Origin: an uncultured Lachnospiraceae bacterium
GTDB lineage: Bacteria > Bacillota > Clostridia > Lachnospirales > Lachnospiraceae
Direction: 5' to 3'
DNA length: 11,139 bases
Assembly (NCBI GenBank): GCA_910583835.1
Contig: CAJTYM010000069.1
Span: 1-11,139, forward strand
Below are positions 1 through 5,786 of this stretch, piece after piece. Both the position numbers and the translations under genes were made by a program. A model generated the notes under the pieces. It had not been told where the DNA came from. It saw nothing but the letters and a program-made list of their open reading frames with translations, and ran no database searches. How positions within the stretch are numbered: position 1 is the first letter of the stretch; the number at the start of each line of letters is the position of its first letter.

Positions 1-35
1 TAATGTGTGTAATTTTCAAGGTGCTAAAGAGGGTC

Positions 36-54
36 TATTCGACCCTGGCATCAT
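36..54. repeat. 19-bp motif, left copy of a long-range inverted repeat
   Basis: The motif TATTCGACCCTGGCATCAT recurs exactly, as its reverse complement, at 11092-11110. Here it lies just upstream of the tmcAL start. Its GACCCT also pairs with AGGGTC at 30-35, giving a 6-bp hairpin with a 5-base loop. A 19-base match is very unlikely by chance in 11 kb, so a dispersed intergenic repeat is the simplest reading. That is inference. Confidence 0.6.
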
Positions 55-62
55 GCTATGAT
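54..62 (+). promoter_or_regulatory. Possible extended -10 promoter of tmcAL
   Basis: TGCTATGAT fits an extended -10 (TGn followed by TATGAT). It lies about 25 bases before the chosen tmcAL ATG. No good -35 is visible 16-18 bases upstream. Transcription could instead enter from outside the window. Confidence 0.3.
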
Positions 63-87
63 TGAAAATACCCGAAAAGGAGACCCC

Positions 88-1434
88 ATGAACGTTGTCG
101 GAATCATTGCTGAATACAACCCCTTCCACCGGGGACACGAATACCAAATTCGCAAATTAAGGGAACTGTGCCATGCAGACTATGTGGTGATTGCCATGAG
201 CGGAAACTTCGTGCAGCGAGGCGCACCAGCCCTGATGGACAAATACAGCCGCACCCAGATGGCGCTTCACTGCGGGGCAGACCTTGTCCTGGAACTTCCG
301 GCTTTATTTGCTACCGCAAGCGCAGAATGCTTTGCCAGAGGCGGCGTTGCCTTGTTAAACAGCACCGGCATCGTGACCCACCTGGGATTCGGCGCAGAGA
401 CAGATAATGGCAAACTGCTGACGAAACTTGCAGATATCCTCTTAGAAGAACCTGAACCTTACCAGGAGCGTCTGCGCCAGGAACTGAAAATAGGCAGTTC
501 CTTTCCCGCTGCCCGCTCTGCTGCGTTGCTGCATTATTTAGATTCCGAACAATCGCATGATTCCAGTGCTACTATCGACTCTGCACAATTGCAGGATTTC
601 ACTGTAGCTGCTGATTGTACATCAATGCAGAATACCTGGGTCGCCTGTACAGAAATAGAGAATATCCTTGCCGCGCCAAACAACATCCTTGCGCTGGAAT
701 ACCTGCAGGCACTGGCCGCTTTACATTCTGATATCATCCCAGCGCCAATTCCGCGAAAAGGCAGAGGCTACCATGACAAATCGCTGGAATCAGGAACGCT
801 AGTTACAGAATCCTTAAACCAGGAATTCTGCTCAGCTTCCGCCATCCGCTCCTACTTGAGAGAAAGATGCACACAGTTACCAAAGACTTCTATGCCGCAA
901 ATTGCCTATGAGATATTGGACAACTATGCCCATCCTTTCCTGTCTGAAGATGATTTTTCCCAGCTGCTCCACTATGAACTGCTGACCGACGATATCGAAC
1001 AGCTTGCAGCTTGGGGCGACAGTTCCCTGGAACTTGCACATCGTCTGCTGACAGAACGAGAACGCTTCACAAGCTGGAGCAGTTTCTGCCAGCACATAAA
1101 GACAAAGAACATCACCTATGCCAGGCTCAGCCGCTTATTCACGCATATGCTGCTGCATATCCGGCAGGAAGATTACCAGAGGTTCCCATCACCCGCCTAC
1201 CTGCGCATCCTCGGCTTTCGCAAAGCAGCTGCACCCCTGCTCACTTCCCTCAAGAAAAACAGCAGCCTTCCCATTATCTCAAATCTCGCGGATGCTGACC
1301 ATTTACTGCCAACCAAGGCAGCAAAACTGCTGGCTATGGATTTACGCGCCAGCGATTTGTACCGCCTGTGCCTCAACGCCAAGGGGGATAGTACGCTAAA
1401 AAATGATTACAGGCAGCAAATCATCCGCCTGTAA
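88..1434 (+). CDS. tmcAL: tRNA(Met) cytidine acetate ligase TmcAL (YlbM family)
   Basis: TmcAL is known to activate acetate with ATP and acetylate the wobble cytidine of elongator tRNA-Met (ac4C34), which supports accurate AUG decoding. The protein has 448 residues. The N-terminal nucleotidyltransferase signature is IIAEYNPFHRGH (residues 6-17), followed by MSGNFVQRGAPAL (37-49), DLVLELP (65-71) and SASAIR (249-254), all typical of the family. The start at 88 is chosen because AAAAGGAG lies 5 bases upstream at 75-82 and the recognisable fold begins there. An in-frame ATG at 58 would overlap a possible -10 and adds only an unconserved leader. Residues about 152-193 look like an insertion relative to my memory of B. 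subtilis YlbM (about 415 residues). The gene stands alone and converges on the purine genes. Confidence 0.93.
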   Translation: MNVVGIIAEYNPFHRGHEYQIRKLRELCHADYVVIAMSGNFVQRGAPALMDKYSRTQMALHCGADLVLELPALFATASAECFARGGVALLNSTGIVTHLGFGAETDNGKLLTKLADILLEEPEPYQERLRQELKIGSSFPAARSAALLHYLDSEQSHDSSATIDSAQLQDFTVAADCTSMQNTWVACTEIENILAAPNNILALEYLQALAALHSDIIPAPIPRKGRGYHDKSLESGTLVTESLNQEFCSASAIRSYLRERCTQLPKTSMPQIAYEILDNYAHPFLSEDDFSQLLHYELLTDDIEQLAAWGDSSLELAHRLLTERERFTSWSSFCQHIKTKNITYARLSRLFTHMLLHIRQEDYQRFPSPAYLRILGFRKAAAPLLTSLKKNSSLPIISNLADADHLLPTKAAKLLAMDLRASDLYRLCLNAKGDSTLKNDYRQQIIRL

Positions 1435-1485
1435 CCATTCCCATAATTTCGTCAGATAGCTTCTCACCCAGCGTCTATCACTGAG

Positions 1486-1522
1486 TTTAAGGAAACGCTG
1501 GCTAAACCAATGTTTCCCTAAA
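1486..1522 (-). terminator. Hairpin between convergent tmcAL and AICAR transformylase genes
   Basis: Eleven-base arms (TTTAAGGAAAC and GTTTCCCTAAA) pair around a 15-base loop. The one mismatched position is G-U when read as minus-strand RNA and A-C as plus-strand RNA, so the hairpin suits the minus strand better. No real U-tract follows on either strand. It may be a weak terminator or a 3'-end stabiliser for one or both convergent genes. Confidence 0.35.
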
Positions 1523-1540
1523 TTGTAGGCGGGACTCGCA

Positions 1541-2719
1541 TCAGTGATGGAACAAACGTATCCCGGTAAAGCACATTGCCATCTTATATTTATTGCAGGT
1601 GGCAATCACGTTGTCATCACGAATTGAACCGCCAGGTTCTGCCACATAGGAAACGCCGCTCCTGTGCGCGCGCTCAATATTATCACCAAATGGGAAAAAT
1701 GCATCAGAGCCCAGCGCCACTCCGCTCATCTGGTCTAACCAGGCGCGTTTCTCCTCCTGGGCAAACACCTCCGGCTTCACCTTAAATATCTTCTCCCACG
1801 CGCCGTCAGCAAGGACATCCATATAGTCCTCACCAATATAAAGGTCTATCGAATTATCACGGTCTGCGCGCCCGATGCCGTCCACAAACTGCAGATTCAG
1901 CACTTTGGGCGACTGGCGGAGGAACCAATTGTCCGCTTTCTGCCCGGCAAGCCTGGTGCAATGAATCCTGGACTGCTGCCCGGCGCCAATCCCGATTGCC
2001 TGTCCGCCCTTGGCATAGCATACGGAATTAGACTGCGTATATTTAAGGGTAATCATGGCGATTGCCAAATCTATCTTGGCAGATTCCGGAATTTCTTTAT
2101 TCTCCGTCACCACATTTGCAAAAAACTCGTCATCAATCTTAAGCTCATTTCTTCCCTGTTCAAAGGTAATGCCAAACACCTCTTTACGCTCAAGCGGATT
2201 CGGCTCATAATCCGGGTCAATCTCTATCACGTTATAATTGCCTTTTTTCTTCGCCTTTAAGATTTCCAGCGCATCCGGCTCATAGCCCGGCGCAATGACG
2301 CCATCGGAAACTTCACGCTTGATAATCATTGCCGTTGCCTTATCGCAGACGTCGGACAGGGAAATGAAATCCCCAAAAGAAGACATGCGGTCTGCACCCC
2401 TGGCCCTGGCATACGCATTGGCAAGAGGGGTAAATTCCATCTCCATATCATCCACCCAGTAAATCTTCTTCTCAACCTCTGACAACGGCAGTCCTACCGC
2501 TGCGCCTGCCGGCGAAACATGCTTAAAGGAAGTGGCAGCAGGAAGCCCTGTTGCCTGTTTCAGCTCTTTCACCAACTGCCAGCCGTTAAATGCATCCAGG
2601 AAATTGATATAGCCTGGCTTGCCGTTCAGTACTTTAATCGGCAGATTTCCATTCTCCATATAAATCCTGGAAGGTTTCTGGTTGGGGTTGCATCCGTATT
2701 TCAGTTCTAATTCCTGCAT
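1541..2719 (-). CDS. AICAR transformylase, stand-alone (C-terminal PurH domain only)
   Basis: This enzyme transfers a formyl group from 10-formyl-tetrahydrofolate to AICAR, making FAICAR, the penultimate step of IMP synthesis in the cytosol. In most bacteria it is the C-terminal part of the roughly 530-residue bifunctional PurH. Here the 392-residue protein starts at the transformylase domain (KYGCNPNQKPSRIY, residues 7-20), and the MGS-like IMP cyclohydrolase domain is absent. Family landmarks are the catalytic Lys66-His67 in SFKHVSPAGAA, SNSVCYAKGGQAIGIGAGQQ (230-249), SDAFFPFGD (338-346), PGGSIRDD (362-369) and the C-terminal FTGIRLFHH. AGGAGG lies 5 bases before the ATG at 2725-2730. The gene follows purO after 132 bases on the same strand, which would supply the missing last step. 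Confidence 0.93.
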   Translation of the reverse strand: MQELELKYGCNPNQKPSRIYMENGNLPIKVLNGKPGYINFLDAFNGWQLVKELKQATGLPAATSFKHVSPAGAAVGLPLSEVEKKIYWVDDMEMEFTPLANAYARARGADRMSSFGDFISLSDVCDKATAMIIKREVSDGVIAPGYEPDALEILKAKKKGNYNVIEIDPDYEPNPLERKEVFGITFEQGRNELKIDDEFFANVVTENKEIPESAKIDLAIAMITLKYTQSNSVCYAKGGQAIGIGAGQQSRIHCTRLAGQKADNWFLRQSPKVLNLQFVDGIGRADRDNSIDLYIGEDYMDVLADGAWEKIFKVKPEVFAQEEKRAWLDQMSGVALGSDAFFPFGDNIERAHRSGVSYVAEPGGSIRDDNVIATCNKYKMAMCFTGIRLFHH

Positions 2720-2724
2720 AAATT

Positions 2725-2730
2725 CCTCCT
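2725..2730 (-). promoter_or_regulatory. Ribosome-binding site of AICAR transformylase
   Basis: A perfect AGGAGG on the minus strand sits 5 bases upstream of the ATG at 2719 and fixes the start. An 18-bp palindrome begins 8 bases further upstream, close enough for a structure or bound protein there to affect initiation. Confidence 0.8.
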
Positions 2731-2738
2731 GGTTTTCC

Positions 2739-2756
2739 TATCATCCATGGATGATA
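2739..2756. repeat. 18-bp perfect palindrome between purO and AICAR transformylase
   Basis: TATCATCCATGGATGATA is a perfect 18-bp palindrome with no spacer. It is 19 bases upstream of the AICAR transformylase ATG. It could be an operator for a dimeric repressor or a processing signal. Its dyad-centred form, with no loop, fits a DNA-binding site better than an RNA hairpin. It does not match the PurBox or PurR operator forms I know. Confidence 0.6.
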
Positions 2757-2764
2757 TTGATTTA

Positions 2765-2823
2765 TCTTGTTCTCACAGCCTAGTGGCGTAATTTTGTCAA
2801 ATATCAACGAGACAAGACACTAG
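2765..2823 (-). repeat. Interleaved inverted repeats with pseudoknot topology
   Basis: Read as minus-strand RNA, two helices can form in the order S1-S2-S1'-S2'. S1 is CUAGUG (2823-2818) with CACUAG (2785-2780). S2 is UCUUGUCUC (2817-2809) with GAGAACAAGA (2774-2765), which has one bulge. The interleaving is H-type pseudoknot topology, or else two mutually exclusive hairpins. It lies in the purO-AICAR transformylase spacer. A function is inference only. Confidence 0.35.
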
Positions 2824-2851
2824 TATCCGTTCAGCCCGCACTATTCGCATA

Positions 2852-3565
2852 TTATGCGTTCTTATTGACAATCCGTGTCTCATAGGTACCATCTTCGATA
2901 TTGATATACCTGACAAACAGCGATACCTTATTGTCCTCATTCAGGCTGTTCCATACTTTGTCTGTAAATGAGTCAATGCTGCCGTCAATATCCACAAGCT
3001 TCGGTTCTCCTTCAAAACTCGGCAGCGGATTGCCATCCTCCAGGTAAGTATGGATAAAACGCCCCTCGCCGTCCAGCGGGTTCTCATACGCATAAGTATA
3101 ACGGTTACAGGAAGCTGGATTGCCATTATCACTCTTCAAAATGGACATGGCATAATTATAACTGCCATTTTCCACATGCATGATCCCGGAAATGCGCGGG
3201 GTATAATTGGGCGCATCCGGCTCAAACTCCCGCGTACGCAATGCCTGTTCAAACGTCTGCTGCTTGTCCATCAGCTCATAAATCGTATCGGTCTGGTCTC
3301 CATTTGTGACAATCGTCTTATTGCCCAATACACGCACTGGTGCATATATAATCAGGCTGGGGTCGCTCAGCTTCGCCTCATCAAACGCCTTCGTACGGAT
3401 TCCCTCTCCGTCTTCCACAAAAATACGGTTTCTGCTATTCTCGCTTCTTCCCATAATAAAATAAGCAGTCACCGCATACTTGCCATCTTTCGACTTCCCG
3501 ATTACAATTCCTCTGCCTGGATAAGCATTCTCTCTTAATTCTGCCTCCAATGATAATTTCTTCAC
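2852..3565 (-). CDS. purO: IMP cyclohydrolase, PurO type
   Basis: PurO closes the purine ring by converting FAICAR to IMP, the last step of the pathway. It is unrelated in fold to the cyclohydrolase half of PurH and was first described in archaea at about 200 residues. This protein has 237 residues. The N-terminal pattern YPGRGIVIGKSKDGK, then GRSENSRNR, matches the IMP_cyclohyd family as I know it. Later landmarks include PRISGIMH and the NRYTYAYENPLDGEGRFIHT stretch. The start codon is GTG, supported by AAAGGAGGAG (3580-3571) 5 bases upstream; no better ATG is nearby. It has a likely promoter at 3640-3668 and precedes the stand-alone AICAR transformylase, so the two form a complete replacement for PurH. 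The gene symbol follows the archaeal name. Confidence 0.9.
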   Translation of the reverse strand: MKKLSLEAELRENAYPGRGIVIGKSKDGKYAVTAYFIMGRSENSRNRIFVEDGEGIRTKAFDEAKLSDPSLIIYAPVRVLGNKTIVTNGDQTDTIYELMDKQQTFEQALRTREFEPDAPNYTPRISGIMHVENGSYNYAMSILKSDNGNPASCNRYTYAYENPLDGEGRFIHTYLEDGNPLPSFEGEPKLVDIDGSIDSFTDKVWNSLNEDNKVSLFVRYINIEDGTYETRIVNKNA

Positions 3566-3594
3566 GAAATCTCCTCCTTTGCATAAGATAACAA

Positions 3595-3633
3595 CTGCCT
3601 GCGAGAACTGTTTTATGAGTATCCCCCAGGCAG
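3595..3633 (-). promoter_or_regulatory. Hairpin in the purO leader
   Basis: CTGCCTG at 3595-3601 can pair with CAGGCAG at 3627-3633 across a 25-base loop. This falls between the predicted purO promoter and its ribosome-binding site, inside the 5' leader of about 70 bases. With only 7 pairs and a large loop, its role is uncertain. Confidence 0.25.
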
Positions 3634-3639
3634 GTTCAT

Positions 3640-3668
3640 TCTATATGGCAGTCCTGTGCGCACTCCAA
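3640..3668 (-). promoter_or_regulatory. Predicted sigma-A promoter of purO
   Basis: On the minus strand TTGGAG (-35, 3668-3663) and TATAGA (-10, 3645-3640) are separated by 17 bases. The site lies in the 136-base gap between cheV and purO. It implies that the purine pair is transcribed separately from cheV. Confidence 0.5.
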
Positions 3669-3701
3669 CACACATATGCTGCTATCATTGCTGTATTACC
3701 T

Positions 3702-4637
3702 CTACTGCTGTTTCTGTGCCAGTTTCTCTTTCCTCTCGTCCATCAATACATCAATGGCGCCTACCAGCTTGCCAATCTCAGGCTTTGTCAGCTGTGCGTC
3801 CGCACCCAGCATCTCGCCCTTATGGCGCATCTCCTCATTCACCAGAGAAGAGAAAATAACAACCGGAATATGTTTCAAATCATCATCTTCCTTCACCAAC
3901 TTGGTCAAACGATGACCATCCATCAGCGGCATCTCAATATCCGTAATAATCATATGTACTTTATCATCCAAAGTACCCTCTTCCCTGAACTCAACAAGCT
4001 TATCCCATGCTTCCTGCCCATTGCTGTTGACAATCAGCTTAGTATATCCTGCTTTCTTGAGACAGTCGGTAATCAGTTTGGATAACAATGGGGAATCTTC
4101 CGCAATCAGGATAGGGGAATCGCTTCTGTTGCGCTCTTCCAGGTTTTCCAAATCGGACACCTGAAGCCCTGTCTCCGGGCTGATATCGGTAACAATCTTC
4201 TCGAAATCTAAAATAACAATCAGCCTGTCCTCAAGCTTAATCACACCCGTAGATACACCGCTCTCTTCTATATTGATTGTAGAATCTGGTTTGATAATAT
4301 CTGCCCAGGAGAGCCTGTGGATTCCACAAACCTCATCCACATGAAATGCAATATTCAGTTTGTTGAAATTCGTTATGATAAATAAACCATCCTCTTCATT
4401 ATCTGGCAATGCCAGGCAATGACGGAGATTAATCACTGTAATCATTGTGTCACGCGGCATAAATATGCCTTCCACACAAGGATGGGCGTTCGGAATCGGA
4501 GTAACCGGCTGATAGGTCAATATCTCTCGGATTTTTGCCACATTAATTCCATAATGATTCCCCGCCAACGTAAATTCCAGCACCTCCAGCTCATTTGTTC
4601 CATTCTCTAAAAGAATATTCGTATCCATAATCGTCAC
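3702..4637 (-). CDS. cheV: Chemotaxis coupling protein CheV (CheW domain plus receiver)
   Basis: CheV couples chemoreceptors to the kinase CheA and adjusts adaptation through a phosphorylatable receiver domain. In this 311-residue protein a CheW-like domain spans about 17-155 (VLEFTLAGNHYGINVAKIREIL, split here as VLEF at 19-22 and GINVAKIREIL at 30-40). A receiver domain spans about 175-300, with acidic Glu180-Asp181 in ILIAEDSP, phospho-acceptor Asp233 in ITDIEMPLMDG, Ser263-Ser264 and Lys285 in LTKPE, so the active site is complete. The GTG start at 4637 has GGAG 8 bases upstream; an ATG three codons later has AGGAG at 12 bases, so either is possible. An extended -10 promoter lies at 4680-4688. 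No other core che gene is in the window except a chemoreceptor 4.5 kb upstream. Confidence 0.93.
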   Translation of the reverse strand: MTIMDTNILLENGTNELEVLEFTLAGNHYGINVAKIREILTYQPVTPIPNAHPCVEGIFMPRDTMITVINLRHCLALPDNEEDGLFIITNFNKLNIAFHVDEVCGIHRLSWADIIKPDSTINIEESGVSTGVIKLEDRLIVILDFEKIVTDISPETGLQVSDLENLEERNRSDSPILIAEDSPLLSKLITDCLKKAGYTKLIVNSNGQEAWDKLVEFREEGTLDDKVHMIITDIEMPLMDGHRLTKLVKEDDDLKHIPVVIFSSLVNEEMRHKGEMLGADAQLTKPEIGKLVGAIDVLMDERKEKLAQKQQ

Positions 4638-4679
4638 TCGCTCCTCTCCGGTATTCTTCCGTTTCTATCCATTTCTCTA

Positions 4680-4688
4680 ATTATATCA
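4680..4688 (-). promoter_or_regulatory. Extended -10 promoter of cheV
   Basis: The minus strand reads TGATATAAT, a perfect -10 hexamer with the TGn extension, 42 bases upstream of the GTG. The region upstream is very AT-rich and could act as an UP element. No convincing -35 is present, as is usual for extended -10 promoters. Confidence 0.55.
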
Positions 4689-4744
4689 CATACTTTCAGA
4701 AAAATATACAATATTTTTTATTTTTCAAGAATTATTTGTAACAG

Positions 4745-4890
4745 TTCAGCCAGCCGGATAAATCGGGGAAAATCGTGCTCGCACGAATTTTACACGATTC
4801 AGTTCGGCTGAGGGAACGCCATTTTATGAGCAAAGTTAGCTGCGAAGCAGCGGGAAAGTGCCGTAGGCACCTTTGCGAATGGCGTGGGAT
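4745..4890. repeat. Structured intergenic element between lipoprotein and cheV
   Basis: This spacer folds almost completely. The outer stem ACGCCATT (4816-4823) pairs with AATGGCGT (4878-4885) and encloses GCAAAG (4830-4835) with CTTTGC (4871-4876). That in turn holds two hairpins, GCTGC-gaa-GCAGC (4839-4851) and GTGCC-gta-GGCAC (4858-4870), giving a multibranched form. To the left, AATCGTG (4771-4777) can pair with CACGATT (4793-4799), competing with a CGTGC/GCACG hairpin. No protein-coding pattern is evident. It lies just after the lipoprotein stop and upstream of the cheV promoter, so it could end or protect the lipoprotein transcript. I recall similar elements in Lachnospiraceae spacers but cannot confirm that here. 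Confidence 0.6.
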
Positions 4891-4902
4891 GAACTTTTAC
4901 AA

Positions 4903-5646
4903 TTATTTTAGTATAATTTCATTTGTGCTGCCATTTATCTGGGCGCTCAACTGTATTGAGGTAATATTTTCCGCCGTCTCTTTCGCCACTTCAAATAAAA
5001 GTACTGTCGCTTCGGTCTGCCCAGGATCCAGCGTTCCCTTATAAACGGACAAATCATTGGTGAGCATTGTCATCTCATTGGAAATTCCGGCTTCTCCGTT
5101 CAGGCTCAAAATAAAGGTTGGCTGCTTCGTCAATATATCGCACTCCGCTGCTTTGCTTCCGGTATTTGTCATATTCACATTCAACAGAAGATACACCTTG
5201 CCCGGTGAGGCATTCAGTGAAAAATAGTCTCCCTGGCTGTAGTTATCGGTGGTGGAATAGTCATGATAGGAAAATTCTATCTCAGGCACTGCCAACGCTT
5301 CTGTCAAGGTAAGCTGCCCACTGCCCTCCTCTGAAGATGCGTCTTCGGGCTGCTCCTCCGGTTTCTGGGGCTTTTCCTTCTTGTCTTCTTGCTCCTCTTC
5401 GGGTTCTTCCGTCTTCTCAGGTTCTTCCATCTCGTCCGTCTCTTCGGATTCCTCTGATTCTTCTTCAGGATAAACCGCTGTCATTCCCTCCTGTTGGAAA
5501 CTGTTATGCTTTGCAAGGATTCCGGCAGAATAATTCACCACAATGGCTTCTTCATCCTCCGTCAATGGCACCATCGGATTTCCGCATCCGCTAAAGAGCA
5601 TCGCTGCCGCAACCAGTACTGTTCCCAATTTTATGATGTTTCTCAT
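4903..5646 (-). CDS. Acidic-linker lipoprotein with C-terminal beta-rich domain
   Basis: I do not recognise a specific function. The 247-residue protein has a lipoprotein signal peptide (basic RNIIK start, hydrophobic core 7-18, lipobox-like LFSGC with Cys21), so it should be anchored to the outer face of the membrane. Residues about 22-56 include LTEDEEAIVVNYSAG, of a kind I have seen in other Lachnospiraceae lipoproteins. Residues about 60-107 are a low-complexity Glu/Pro/Ser/Lys spacer. Residues 110-247 look like an immunoglobulin-like beta domain (GKVYLLLNVNMTNTGSKAAE), resembling DUF4352/DUF5067-type domains often found on surface lipoproteins; this is a resemblance only. AAGGAG lies 8 bases before the ATG, and the gene has its own promoter. 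It follows the two-component operon by 136 bases and may be a target of or partner to that system. Confidence 0.8.
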   Translation of the reverse strand: MRNIIKLGTVLVAAAMLFSGCGNPMVPLTEDEEAIVVNYSAGILAKHNSFQQEGMTAVYPEEESEESEETDEMEEPEKTEEPEEEQEDKKEKPQKPEEQPEDASSEEGSGQLTLTEALAVPEIEFSYHDYSTTDNYSQGDYFSLNASPGKVYLLLNVNMTNTGSKAAECDILTKQPTFILSLNGEAGISNEMTMLTNDLSVYKGTLDPGQTEATVLLFEVAKETAENITSIQLSAQINGSTNEIILK

Positions 5647-5704
5647 AAGTCTGTCTCCTTTTCCTCAGGCTGCTTCGCATAGCAATCGTATCTGCTACAT
5701 TAGT

Positions 5705-5733
5705 ATTTTACCATTATTTATCCCTTACGGCAA
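5705..5733 (-). promoter_or_regulatory. Predicted promoter of the lipoprotein gene
   Basis: On the minus strand TTGCCG (-35, 5733-5728) and TAAAAT (-10, 5710-5705) are spaced by 17 bases, about 60 bases upstream of the ATG. This suggests independent expression from the kinase operon. Confidence 0.45.
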
Positions 5734-5761
5734 CTACAATTTCAATTCTTCCATTCATCTG

Positions 5762-5786
5762 GTGGCAGTTCAGGCTGAACTGTCAC
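5762..5786 (-). terminator. Hairpin at the end of the histidine kinase gene
   Basis: CAGTTCA-gcc-TGAACTG, extended by GTG/CAC across an A-C mismatch, forms a compact stem that overlaps the kinase stop codon. No U-tract follows on the minus strand, so it is a poor intrinsic terminator. It may mark the 3' end of the mRNA or act with Rho. Confidence 0.3.

Noticed and set aside
10..30. Reverse complement CACCTTGAAAATTACAC resembles the spacer just before 23S rRNA in Firmicutes
   Set aside because: Too short, and no rRNA is in the window; only sequence to the left could decide it.
30..49. Possible T arm of a tRNA 3' end (AGGGT/ACCCT around seven bases)
   Set aside because: The loop CTATTCG lacks the TTC at its start and no other tRNA arm or acceptor stem is present.
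3650..3700. Possible terminator after cheV
   Set aside because: There is a weak CACA/TGTG dyad but no U-tract, and the region is better explained by the purO promoter.
3579..4085. Plus-strand 168-codon reading frame opposite cheV
   Set aside because: It is antisense to the CheV receiver domain, whose active-site residues are intact.
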